Source: Lewinellaceae bacterium (lineage in GTDB: Bacteria; Bacteroidota; Bacteroidia; Chitinophagales; Saprospiraceae). Taken from it: a DNA stretch of 64,000 nucleotides. The stretch is taken from positions 184,956 through 248,955 of the forward strand of contig JADJWX010000012.1 of the NCBI GenBank assembly GCA_016716135.1, given 5' to 3'. A program made the translations under genes and the position numbers. The notes beneath the pieces are model-generated. The model made no database searches. It saw only the letters and a program-made list of their open reading frames with translations, and was not told the DNA's origin. Below are positions 8,961 to 18,189 of this stretch, piece after piece. Each line of letters begins with the position of its first letter. Positions within the stretch are counted from its first letter, which is position 1.

Positions 8961-9152
8961 AAAGTCAAACATGAGTCATCCCGAATTTTTAAAATGACTT
9001 CGGAGAAGTCAAATATTTGTAGATCAGAGATTTAAGGGCGCTCGACGACCTCTCCGAGGTCGGGCAACGGGTAACCGGAGGATTTCTACAAATATTTGAC
9101 CTCTCCGAGGTCTTTTTTATGGAAAAATTCGGGATGACTCATGTCTGACTTT
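8961..9152. repeat. Fold-back element with 30-bp terminal inverted repeats (MITE-like)
   Basis: Terminal arms 8961-8990 and 9123-9152 are complementary with one mismatch (21 bp perfect: CATGAGTCATCCCGAATTTT plus T). A second inner inverted repeat pairs 8996-9022 with 9086-9112 (25 of 27). The 15-base palindrome GACCTCTCCGAGGTC (or a two-base variant of it) occurs three times, at 8996-9010, 9047-9061 and 9098-9112. No protein is encoded. The 3' end lies 12 bases before the SWIM protein start. Confidence 0.75.
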
Positions 9153-9163
9153 ATCCAGCATCC

Positions 9164-10429
9164 ATGCTTTCGCGCGCCGAACAGTTGGCCGAACCGGCCT
9201 TTTTTTCTGAATGCCGGCGTTACCAGGATTGGGTATTCGCGCTGCTCCCGGTTTCGGTGGATGTAACTCATGGACTGCTGTTCGATCAAACTACCCAACA
9301 GGCATACTGCAGCTGCCCGTTCCAACCCAAACCTTGTGTGCACGCCCTGGCCTTTCAACAGCTGATCCGGCAACAGCCACCCACCCTTTTTTCTGTTGCC
9401 GAACAAATACCGGATTGGGTAGTGGAACTGCAAAAAGGCGGAAAGCCGACGCCTTTAATAACCGGAACCGCGCCTTCCCGGGAAGCCCAACAACAAAAAC
9501 GCTATCTCGAACGCCTGGATCGTGCCGAACACGGGTTTCAAGACCTGGAACTGTGGTTGCTCGATACCCTGCATCGCGGCTTGGCCACAGCGGTTTCCGA
9601 GGCCCCGGATTTTTACAAAAATATAGCCTCCCGCCTGGCCGATGCTTCTATGCGGGGCTTGAGCCGCAATTTCCGCCTACTGGAAACCATTCCCCCAGAC
9701 CATCCCGATTGGGCCGGCCAAACGCTGGCGGTACTGGCCGATGCGGCCCTGGCGCTGCAGGCCTTCCGCGTGCGGGACCAGTTGCCCGAGGCGCTGATCA
9801 GCGACCTGGAGTCGGTCATCGGCATCGCCCTGAAAAAAGAAACCGTGCTGGCGGAAGGGGAGCGGATCACCGACCGTTGGGCAGTAACCGGCGCCCGGGA
9901 AGAACAAGTGGAGGCCCAACTGCGCATGCGCCGTACCTGGCTGTTGGGCGCTAAAAGCAATCGCTTTGCATTGCATCTGGAGTATGTACATGGCGCCGGC
10001 GCTGCATTTTTGCCCGGATTTGAGCCCGGCGTCATCCTGGAAGGCGCCCTGGCATTTTATCCTTCGGCCTGGCCGCAGCGCGCCCTGGTGCCCGGGTCGC
10101 TGGCTGTACTTCCGGGCCGGATAAAAAAAATGCCGGGCTTCGATTTGCTCGAGGAAATGACCCTGGCCTACGCAGCCACCCTGGGCAAGCAGCCCTGGTT
10201 GACGCAATTTCCGGTGGTGCTGAACGACGTGCTGGTTTACCTGGAAAACAATCAGTTCCGCCTTTGCGATCAAGCCGACAAAAGTATTCCCTTGTCCACG
10301 TCAGAAGCCGCCGGTTGGGCGCTGACAGCTCTTGGAGGCGGACAACCGCTTACGGTTTTTGGCGAATGGACGGGTGAAGCACTGCTGGTCATGAGCGCCG
10401 TAGCCGAAGGGCGTTTTGTGCGGTTTTAG
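9164..10429 (+). CDS. SWIM zinc-finger protein
   Basis: A 421-residue protein with a SWIM zinc finger near the N-terminus: C49-x-C51-x6-C58-x-H60 in YCSCPFQPKPCVHALAF. The rest is an uncharacterised alpha/beta region. Sequence around the finger (SEC...VDV...CSCP...PCxHALA...WV) resembles the SWIM proteins that, in many genomes, are neighbours of a MoxR ATPase and vWA proteins; such a MoxR ATPase is encoded at 51281-52357 here. Compared with those relatives the N-terminus seems about 30 residues short, and the gene begins right after a fold-back element. Zinc and nucleic-acid or protein binding is inferred; function is unknown. Ends in a 4-base convergent overlap with the next gene. Confidence 0.8.
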   Translation: MLSRAEQLAEPAFFSECRRYQDWVFALLPVSVDVTHGLLFDQTTQQAYCSCPFQPKPCVHALAFQQLIRQQPPTLFSVAEQIPDWVVELQKGGKPTPLITGTAPSREAQQQKRYLERLDRAEHGFQDLELWLLDTLHRGLATAVSEAPDFYKNIASRLADASMRGLSRNFRLLETIPPDHPDWAGQTLAVLADAALALQAFRVRDQLPEALISDLESVIGIALKKETVLAEGERITDRWAVTGAREEQVEAQLRMRRTWLLGAKSNRFALHLEYVHGAGAAFLPGFEPGVILEGALAFYPSAWPQRALVPGSLAVLPGRIKKMPGFDLLEEMTLAYAATLGKQPWLTQFPVVLNDVLVYLENNQFRLCDQADKSIPLSTSEAAGWALTALGGGQPLTVFGEWTGEALLVMSAVAEGRFVRF

Positions 10430-11277
10430 CCGAGATATTTTTTGAAAAATGCCAGCGTGCGCTCCCAGGCCAGTTTGGCGGCAGCCTCGTCGTACCGTGC
10501 AGCGGACGTGTCGTTGTGAAACGCGTGGTTCACCCCTTCGTACACGTATTGTTCAAAAGTAATTCCGGCATTTTTCAGCGCTTCCGCATAGGCGTCTTTC
10601 CCGGCGTTTATGCGTTCGTCGAGTCCGGCATAATGCAATTGCAAAGCGGCTTTGATCTTCGGCACATCCGCAGCCGCAGCCTGGCGGCCGTAAAAAGCCA
10701 CCGCTGCTTTGAGTTCGGGCACATTGACCGCCAGGGTGTTCGCCATCGCGCCGCCCCAGCAAAATCCGACACAGCCAAACTTGCCGTTGCAGTCTTTCCG
10801 GTCCTTGAGTTGGGGGAACACCCGAATGAAATTTTCGTCGCTGTCTTCCTGCTTCAACGTTCGAAACAACTGGCGCGCGTCGTCCTCGTTGGCCGGCGTA
10901 CCGCCAAGGGGTGCCAGGGCGTTGGGGGCTACGGCCAGGTAGCCGGCCCGGGCTGCACGCCGGGCCACATCCTCGATGTGCGCATTTAACCCGCGGTTTT
11001 CATGCATCACCACCACGGCCGGATAGGCCTTTTCCTGCGCCGGACGCGCCACATAGGCTTTCATTTCGCCGTTGGCGCCGGGCCAGCTGATGTACTCGCT
11101 GAACAGCCCTTCCGTGCCGGAGGCGGCGCTTTTGGTATAGCAGGATTCGAGCATAGGCAGGAGCGCCATGGCTGCGGCAGTGGTGCCGACGAGTTTCGTC
11201 AGGCGTTGCAGGAATTCCTTACGGGTGAGCGGCTTGTGGGTATATTCGTCGTAGAGGTTGATGATGCGTTGGTCCAT
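10426..11277 (-). CDS. Dienelactone hydrolase family protein (exported lipoprotein)
   Basis: An alpha/beta-hydrolase of the dienelactone hydrolase type. The nucleophile is the cysteine in GFCWGG, and Asp (LHYAGLDERI) and His (GVNHAFHND) complete the triad. The N-terminus has a charged region, a hydrophobic stretch (VGTTAAAMALLPM) and a lipobox-like LESC, suggesting export and lipid anchoring; the leading RKEF is only weakly Tat-like. Members hydrolyse lactones or esters; the substrate is unknown. The gene stands alone, with its end overlapping the SWIM gene by 4 bases. Confidence 0.85.
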   Translation of the reverse strand: MDQRIINLYDEYTHKPLTRKEFLQRLTKLVGTTAAAMALLPMLESCYTKSAASGTEGLFSEYISWPGANGEMKAYVARPAQEKAYPAVVVMHENRGLNAHIEDVARRAARAGYLAVAPNALAPLGGTPANEDDARQLFRTLKQEDSDENFIRVFPQLKDRKDCNGKFGCVGFCWGGAMANTLAVNVPELKAAVAFYGRQAAAADVPKIKAALQLHYAGLDERINAGKDAYAEALKNAGITFEQYVYEGVNHAFHNDTSAARYDEAAAKLAWERTLAFFKKYLG

Positions 11278-11283
11278 AGTAAC

Positions 11284-11300
11284 GCCGTCTGTCAGACGGC
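11284..11300. repeat. Small palindrome GCCGTCT/AGACGGC tagged GTAAC at the DLH start
   Basis: 7-bp perfect arms with a 3-base loop, 6 bases upstream of the minus-strand ATG and preceded by GTAAC. Related arms recur at 11392-11408 and 52857-52873. Confidence 0.5.
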
Positions 11301-11391
11301 CTGTTTTTTAAGTTAACTCAAATTGTCACCTGGTTGATTCTGTTACGTGTTTTAACAAAATCATCTCCATTGGATGCAGCTTTATTGGTCA

Positions 11392-11408
11392 GACGGCGAA
11401 AAGCCGTC
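11392..11408. repeat. Small palindrome GACGGC/GCCGTC in the DLH-bestrophin gap
   Basis: 6-bp arms around GAAAA. A degenerate third copy (GCCGTCTGGCAGCCGGCG, then TTAC) lies at 11488-11508 and runs into the last codons of the bestrophin gene. Confidence 0.4.
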
Positions 11409-11503
11409 AGACGAGTAATTAGTTTGTAATTTCAAATAAGTCACAATTTGCGTTGAATAAAAAATATGTGGTTGGTTGATTTTTCGCCGTCTGGCAGCCG
11501 GCG

Positions 11504-12526
11504 TTACATCAAAATATTGTTCACCGGTTTCAGCCCTTCCGGAATCTCCGTTTCATCCAGCATTTCCCGCAGGTCGATCTCAATCGTGCGGCTCAGTGCA
11601 GTGATGGGCACATCGTTGGCGCTGCCTTCAAAAGGGTTTTCCGTGGAGTCGCCGATTTTTTCCATGGTGGTAAACACCCAGGAAACCATGACGCTGAACG
11701 GGATGGTCAACCAAACAAAATGATCGCCCAGCTTTTCAAATTCACGGAGCATACCGAAGGGCACTAAAAGTACAAATAATCGAATAAAATACAGATTGAT
11801 CGTGGCAAACTGCCGTGGGTAAGGGAAGTTTTTGATGCGCTCCGAAACGCCCTGGTGGTCGTAAAAAGCCGTAAGCAAATTCATGAGCTCCATATGCCGG
11901 AAGTCTTCGATCAGACCTTTGTCGAGCAGGGTTTGCAAGTGCGCCGATTGCAGACCGATGATCTGCGTGGCGCGGTTTTTTTTGCCAAGCACCGCGGCCA
12001 TTTCCTCCGGGCTCAAAAAATTCGCCAGCTCGGCTTCCAGGGTGGTTTCGTATTCCGGCATCTTGAACACCTTCTTCCGGTATTCGATGTTGTGGGCCCG
12101 GGTCATGTTTTCCCAGGCCCGGGGTTCGCGCAGCTGGTGGCGCAGGGCGGCCAGCCAGGCCAGGTGCCGGTGGGTCAACCGGCGGTGCTCTTCGCGGAGC
12201 GCCGTTTTGGGCAACGGTGCGGCAGCGTGTTTGTTGGTCACATAATCCTTCACCATGATGCCCCAGGACCGGCTGTCGTTCACGATAGCGCCCCAAGCTT
12301 TGCGGGCTTCCCAGGTGCGGTCGTAGGAGGCGTTGTTTTTAAAACCAACCAAAAACGCCACTGCCGTACCCACCAGCGCAATGGGTAGCCAGGGCACGGC
12401 CATCCAGCCACAACCCAACCAGGTGTACAGGGCTGTAGCAACGAAGGCAATGATCAAATGCACGTAAATGTCGCGGCGGGTCCAGAGCAGGGCTTCTTTG
12501 AGGCTGTAGTTTCTTCCTGAATGCAT
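11504..12526 (-). CDS. Bestrophin / UPF0187 family chloride channel
   Basis: A membrane protein of about 340 residues. The N-terminal segment SLKEALLWTRRDIYVH followed by two membrane helices, then LVGFKNNASYDRTWEARKAWGAIVNDSR, is the hallmark of the bacterial bestrophin-like family (FxNxxxxxRWWEAR-like region). Family members are pentameric anion channels of the inner membrane. The start at 12526 (MHSGRNYSLKEA) fits relatives better than the ATG at 12565, which adds 13 residues. No obvious operon partner. Confidence 0.88.
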   Translation of the reverse strand: MHSGRNYSLKEALLWTRRDIYVHLIIAFVATALYTWLGCGWMAVPWLPIALVGTAVAFLVGFKNNASYDRTWEARKAWGAIVNDSRSWGIMVKDYVTNKHAAAPLPKTALREEHRRLTHRHLAWLAALRHQLREPRAWENMTRAHNIEYRKKVFKMPEYETTLEAELANFLSPEEMAAVLGKKNRATQIIGLQSAHLQTLLDKGLIEDFRHMELMNLLTAFYDHQGVSERIKNFPYPRQFATINLYFIRLFVLLVPFGMLREFEKLGDHFVWLTIPFSVMVSWVFTTMEKIGDSTENPFEGSANDVPITALSRTIEIDLREMLDETEIPEGLKPVNNILM

Positions 12527-12587
12527 GCTTGACGGAAATTGAGCGGGTGAGACTTTTCGCCCCAATTTACATACAAGTTCCGGAGAA

Positions 12588-13700
12588 CTAGCCGGCGGTT
12601 TTCCCGGCGCCCAGGAAATTCAGCGATTGGATTTCAAGTTTTAACCAGTCAAAATCTCCGCTTTCCAATGCCCACGAAACCGTTGAGCGGGCAGGAATAC
12701 GCACATCCTCAAATTCGCGGAAACTTTTCGGGTCGATGTCCACCTGCCATTTTTCCAGTGTCGCGCCGTTTTTCCGGTTGTAGAACCGCATAGCCTCAAA
12801 CCGCAGCGGATCGCCTGCCGGCGCGAATGTGAATATTCCCGAAGCTTCAACTCCACCGTAGCGCATGGTTGCCTTTGCCGAAAGGGAATCCACGGTCTCC
12901 CAGCGAATTTGCCTGGATATGGCGCCGCTCGGGCACCAGATGATTTCCGCCAGGTAGCGCAGCAGGGCACCCTGATCAGTTTCGGGGCCATGCGCGTCGG
13001 CTACCGGAACCAGCGAAAGTAATTTGATCAGCATGTACCCTTTGCCATCCAGGTATTTATCGCGCCCGGCCAGGTGTATCAGGGGCGCCGCCTGAACATC
13101 CACCTTCCATATAAAGCCCGGCTCGGCGATCCGCGTCGTTTGCACGGCTTCAAATGGCATCCACTTGCCGTCGGGACTGGTGCGCATGGCGCCTTGCTGC
13201 TGCAACTGAAATGCTTGCGGCACAGGTTTGCCCAGGCAGTTGGAACGTTCCAGCCAGGCCTGAACAATGGGCGGAAGACCGGTAAGGGCCTCGGCTGTCA
13301 GTGTTATTTCCGCAGGCCGGCCTTTTTCAGGCTGAAATGCCTGGAATTCCCGGTCAACTATCGCATTAAAACGCCAACTGCCCCAGGCTAAAAGAATACT
13401 CCCCGCAATCAATACATTCGCGATGGTGCCAAATTTCGCGTCCTGCCAGTTTTGGAAAATCAAAAATTGCGACAGCAAAACGGCCGGCAGGGCCATCATC
13501 CACCAGGATTCATTTTTTAACAAAAACAAGATGGCCGTCATGCAAAACAACGCTGCCGCCAAAAACCAAAACAGCCCGCTTGTCCGGGAAATCGGGAGCG
13601 CTAACTGACTCATTTCACTGAATTTGAACGCCTTGGCAAAGCCCATCAGGTGAATCAAACCGTGCAGGATCAGGATTGCAGCAAAAAGAAAACGCAACAT
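12588..13700 (-). CDS. DUF6544-like membrane protein, function unknown
   Basis: The start at 13700 (MLRFLFAAILILHGLIHLMGFAKAF) gives 370 residues; the frame is open further upstream but that part looks non-coding. Four hydrophobic segments occupy residues 1-115 (LHGLIHLMGF opens the first; then LFWFLAAALFCMTAILFLL, the LLSQFLIF region and ANVLIAGSILLAWGSW), followed by a soluble domain of about 250 residues (for example YLAEIIWCPSGAI and RWETVD). This pattern matches proteins annotated as DUF6544. No catalytic motif is recognised. It lies 61 bases upstream of the bestrophin gene on the same strand and may be co-transcribed with it. Confidence 0.65.
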   Translation of the reverse strand: MLRFLFAAILILHGLIHLMGFAKAFKFSEMSQLALPISRTSGLFWFLAAALFCMTAILFLLKNESWWMMALPAVLLSQFLIFQNWQDAKFGTIANVLIAGSILLAWGSWRFNAIVDREFQAFQPEKGRPAEITLTAEALTGLPPIVQAWLERSNCLGKPVPQAFQLQQQGAMRTSPDGKWMPFEAVQTTRIAEPGFIWKVDVQAAPLIHLAGRDKYLDGKGYMLIKLLSLVPVADAHGPETDQGALLRYLAEIIWCPSGAISRQIRWETVDSLSAKATMRYGGVEASGIFTFAPAGDPLRFEAMRFYNRKNGATLEKWQVDIDPKSFREFEDVRIPARSTVSWALESGDFDWLKLEIQSLNFLGAGKTAG

Positions 13701-13838
13701 GGCATGGTGTTTTTTCGCTGCAAATTTGGCCCGGGCAACGGGCGCCGGCATTGAGCCCGGGCAGAGCATCGGGTGATGTTGGTCAAGGGGCGGCGGGCTC
13801 TTTGGGCCTACGGTGCGGAAATTGCCGGAAGATGGCCC

Positions 13839-13874
13839 AAAAAAATAGCCCCCGGGTAAAATACCCAAGGGCTA
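13839..13874 (-). terminator. Terminator of the DUF4397 repeat gene
   Basis: On the minus strand a 13-bp stem (TAGCCCTTGGGTA pairing with TACCCGGGGGCTA, two G-U pairs), loop TTT, then seven T. It begins 22 bases after the stop at 13897. Confidence 0.85.
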
Positions 13875-13896
13875 CACAATCTAACCAAAGTATGAA

Positions 13897-16800
13897 TTAG
13901 CGATTTACTACAAATCGTACACTCATATTTCCTTTGTCCGATACCAGTTCCAAATGATACAGCCCGGCTGGCAAAGTGCCGTTCACAATACGCTGGTTGA
14001 AGCTACCGGCGGGCAAGTTGTCAAAATCCCCTTCCGACACCATCTTGCCCGTTGCGCTCACCACCCGGTAGCGAATACGTGTTTCCTGCTCCAGATTGAA
14101 GCTGAGGTTGAAGTCGCCGCCGTTCGGGTTGGGAAACAACTGGAAACCGCTGACAAGTGTCGCCAGGTTTTGCGTAGACGTGATCTGCTGCAAGGGAATG
14201 GAACGCGAGGGTTGAGTCGCATACAAACTAAAAGCAGGTACGCTGCCGCCGATATAACCCGTGGCAAATACGGTGGTTGCCCTGCCTTTCCAAATCAAAG
14301 CCTGACCCGGATCATCCACCAGGTCTAACCGGTAACTTTGGATGATCGTGCTGTTATCGTCGGCTGGTGTCAGCCGGATTTCATACACATCCGACGGTAC
14401 GGTGACGTAATCCGAAAAGTTTCCAAAAGAAATATTGTCAAACAACACGGTGCCGTCGGGCAATACCACGTCTACTGCCGGGGCATCGGGCGAACCGTGA
14501 AACACCTGTACGGCAACATCGTCGGCAGTACCTGAAAGTTCTTGAGCATCGGCTTTTACAAACAGGTTGAACGCTTTGGCGCCCACGCTGTCCAAAACAC
14601 CGGCTGCCACAATCACATAGGTCCCGCCGGCATCAAGCGTGTACTGGAAATTGGCAAGCGCATCGGCAGCCGAAGTACTGTTTGCACCGGCGACACCCAC
14701 ATTGATCTCCCGGCCCGCCGGAAGCTCGGTGAAGCCAAGCACATCCGTGAATTCAAAATCATCTGCAACCAATCGGGAATTCGTGTAAATGTCCACGGTC
14801 GGTGTCGGCGAATCATGGATGATCTGCACCCGTGCATACGGTGTTTGTCCCAATGCCAGCACGGTACCGTCGGGCAAAGCGGCAAACAAACCAAACGCCG
14901 GGCTGGCACCACTGTAAAAACCCGAAGCGAATACCGTAGCAGCACCACCGGCCAGGCCGCTCAGGTCGGCCCGAAAAGCAGTCAGGAAAGACGTCACCGA
15001 ATTGGCTTCCTCCACTTTCAGGTCATACACGGCCGCTGGCAGGCTGAGGTAGTTGGTGTAACTGCCAAATGCCAGGTTAGAAATCAATTTCCCGTCCGTC
15101 AACAGTTCATATACATCCACCGCCGGGGCATCGGGCGAGCCATGGAAAACGGCCACGTCAACATTAGCGGGATCAGCGGCGGCTTCGCGGGCCGTGGGGT
15201 TTACGAAGAGGTTGAAGGCAGTAGCGCCCATGTTGCCGACGACGCCGGCAGCCATGACGACGTAGGTTTCATCCGTCGTGAGGTTGACGGGGAAATTGGC
15301 AATGGCATCGGCGGCCGACGTGCTGTTTTCACCGGCTACGCCAAAATTCAGGTCGCGGTCGGCAGGCACGTCGATGAAGGGGGTTGCCGTGCGGAATGCG
15401 AAATTGTCGAGCAGGCGGGTGTTGCCCGCATAAATATCTACGATCGGGTCGGGGGAATTATGAATGACCTGCAGGCGCGGAAGGAGGCCACGGTAGTGTT
15501 GGTCCCTGCGGGCTGCACGGCCAGGTCGTACTTGCCGGCAGGCAGGCTGAGGTATCCGGTGAAGTTGCCGAAAGCGAGGTTGTCCACCACGTTGTCGGCC
15601 ACAAACACCGCGTCCACATCCACCGCCGGGGCATCGGGCGAGCCATGGAAAACGGCCACGTCAACATTGGCCGGATCAGCTGCGGCTTCGCGGGCCGTGG
15701 GGTTTACGAAGAGGTTGAAGGCGGTAGCGCCCATGTTGCCGACGACGCCGGCAGCCATGACGACGTAGGTTTCATCCGTCGTGAGGTTGACGGGGAAATT
15801 GGCAATGGCATCGGCGGCCGACGTGCTGTTTTTCACCGGCTACGCCAAAAGTCAGGGCGCGGTCTGCCGGCACGTCGATGAACGGGGTTGCCGTGCGGAA
15901 TTCAAAATTGTCGAGCAGGCGGGTGTTGCCCGCATAAATATCTACGATCGGGTCGGGGGAATTATGAATGACCTGCACGCGGGCGGTCGGAGTAAGGCCA
16001 AGTTCGACCACCTGCCCGTCGGGCAGTGCGGCAAACAGGCCAAACGCCGGTGTGTTGCTCAAAAATCCGGAGGCAAACACCGTGGCAGCACCGCCGGCCA
16101 GGCCGCTCAGGTCGGCGCGGAAGGAGGCCACGGTAGTGTTGGTCCCTGCGGGCTGCACGGCCAGGTCGTACTTGCCGGCAGGCAGGCTGAGGTATCCGGT
16201 GAAGTTGCCGAAAGCGAGGTTGTCCACCACGTTGTCGACAACAAACACCGCGTCCACATCCACCGCCGGGGCATCGGGTGAGCCGTGGAAAACGGCCACG
16301 TCAACATTAGCGGGATCAGCGGCGGCTTCGCGGGCCGTGGGGTTTACGAAGAGGTTGAAGGCGGTAGCGCCCATGTTGCCGACGACGCCGGCAGCCATGA
16401 CGACGTAGGTTTCATCCGTCGTGAGGTTGACGGGGAAATTGGCAATGGCATCGGCGGCCGACGTGCTGTTTTCACCGGCTACGCCAAAATTCAGGTCGCG
16501 GTCTGCCGGCACGTCGATGAAGGGCGTTGCCGTACGGAATTCAAAATTGTCGAGCAGGCGGGTGTTGCCCGCATAAATATCTACGATGGGGTCGGGGGAA
16601 TTATGAATGACCTGCACGCGGGCGGTCGGGGTAAGGCCAAGTTCAAGCACCGTGCCGTCGGGCAGTGCGGCAAACAGGCCAAACGCCGGTGTGTTGCTCA
16701 AAAATCCGGAGGCAAACACCGTGGCAGCGCCGCCGGCCAGGCCGCTCAGGTCGGCGCGGAAGGAGGCCACGGTAGTGTTGGTCCCTGCGGGCTGCACGGC

Positions 16801-17976
16801 CAGGTCGTACTTGCCGGCAGGCAGGCTGAGGTATCCGGTGAAGTTGCCGAAAGCGAGGTTGTCCACCACGTTGTCGGCCACAAACACCGCGTCCACATCC
16901 ACCGCCGGGGCATCGGGTGAGCCGTGGAAAACGGCTACATCCACATTGTTGGGATCAGAAGCGGCTTCGCGGGCCGTGGGGTTTACGAAGAGGTTGAAGG
17001 CAGTAGCGCCCATGTTGCCGACGACGCCGGCAGCCATGACGACGTAGGTTTCATCCGTCGTGAGGTTGACGGGGAAATTGGCAATGGCATCGGCGGCCGA
17101 CGTGCTGTTTTCACCGGCTACGCCAAAATTCAGGTCGCGGTCTGCCGGCACGTCGATGAAGGGCGTTGCCGTGCGGAATGCGAAATTGTCGATGAGCCGG
17201 GTGTTGCCGGCATACACATCCACGATCGGGTCGGGGGAATTATGAATGACCTGCACGCGGGCGGTCGGGGTAAGGCCAAGTTCAAGCACCGTGCCGTCGG
17301 GCAGTGCGGCAAACAGGCCAAACGCCGGTGTGTTGCTCAAAAATCCGGAGGCAAACACCGTGGCAGCGCCGCCGGCCAGGCCGCTCAGGTCGGCGCGGAA
17401 GGAGGCGACGGTGGTGTTGGTCCCTGCGGGCTGCACGGCCAGGTCGTACTTGCCGGCAGGCAGGCTGAGGTATCCGGTGAAGTTGCCGAAAGCGAGGTTG
17501 TCCACCACGTTGTCGGCCACAAACACCGCGTCCACATCCACCGCCGGGGCATCGGGCGAGCCGTGGAAAACGGCCACGTCAACATTGGCGGGATCAGCGG
17601 CGGCTTCGCGGGCCGTGGGGTTTACGAAGAGGTTGAAGGCGGTAGCGCCCATGTTGCCGACGACGCCGGCAGCCATGACGACGTAGGTACCGCCATCGTC
17701 AAACATCACTGGAAATGTAGCAAGTGCATCTGCCGAACTCGTTGAGCTGGCCGGAGCCACGGCAACAGTCAACATTAATCCGGCCGGTACATCTATGAAC
17801 GGTGTTGCGGTACGGAAGGTAAAGTCATCCAGTTCTTTCGAGTCGTTGATGTAGATGTCTACTACCGGTTCGGGGGAATTGTGGATGATTTGAATACGGG
17901 CAGTTTGGCTGAAGGCGGTGCTCGCAGCCAATGCCGTTAACAGGCAGGAAAGCAGGAAAAGTTTTAACTTGTTCAT
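13897..17976 (-). pseudogene. Giant tandem-repeat DUF4397 surface protein with T9SS type A tail, frame-broken
   Basis: Reading starts at 17976 with a signal peptide (residues 1-24, ending AASTAFSQ). The body is about six units of roughly 213 residues, each with two DUF4397-type modules (ARVQVIHNSPDPIVD ... and VDVAVFHGSPDAPAVDVD ...). The end at 13897 carries a T9SS type A domain (FQLFPNPNGGDFNLSF ... LPAGLYHLELV). The frame is open 17976-15772, then shifts at an A5 run (15829-15833; sister repeats have A4), and shifts back at about 15477, where a sister repeat has 136 more bases. The two lesions add to -135, so the final 1.5 kb is again in the original frame. Likely a surface adhesin or matrix protein; the role is inferred from architecture only. 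The lesions could be assembly errors in the repeats. Confidence 0.8.
15438..17710. repeat. Long tandem repeats of 639 bp, nearly identical
   Basis: Identical landmarks recur every 639 bases: for example the segment beginning ATGACCTGCACGCGGGCGGT at 15968, 16607 and 17246, and the segment starting ATGGAAAACGGCCACGTC at 16285 and 15645 (640 because of the extra base). Copies differ at only a few positions. A shortened copy with a 136-base deletion lies at 15438-15970. High identity suggests recent expansion or gene conversion. Confidence 0.9.
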
Positions 17977-18189
17977 CGGTTATTGTTTAAGTTAATGATG
18001 GCATTGCCTCTAGAAACCTAAACAATGAAACCTGGTTCAGCAGAACGAGGCTAAACTTTTACCCAAGGATAGAATTAGCATTTATTAAAATATTTGTGCG
18101 ATTTGCTTGAACCCGGAATGGCGCAGGTGGTTTTAGTCCGCTTGCTGATTTTTAGTTTGAGCAGAGATAATAACCTAACCCCCGCTCGC

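Noticed and set aside
8941..8968. Short stretch of ATGTAAAATATAAAAGTCAA as a promoter
   Set aside because: It is a copy of the fold-back repeat at 44459-44558 rather than a TAnnTTTG promoter.
14542..15768. 408-residue plus-strand ORF across the DUF4397 repeats, and similar plus-strand ORFs to 17745
   Set aside because: They are shadows of the tandem repeats on the other strand; their repeat-by-repeat identity follows from the real gene and they have no signal or domain.
15438..17710. Possible CRISPR-like array because of regular repeats
   Set aside because: Period is 639 bases and the repeats are coding; no short repeat-spacer pattern.
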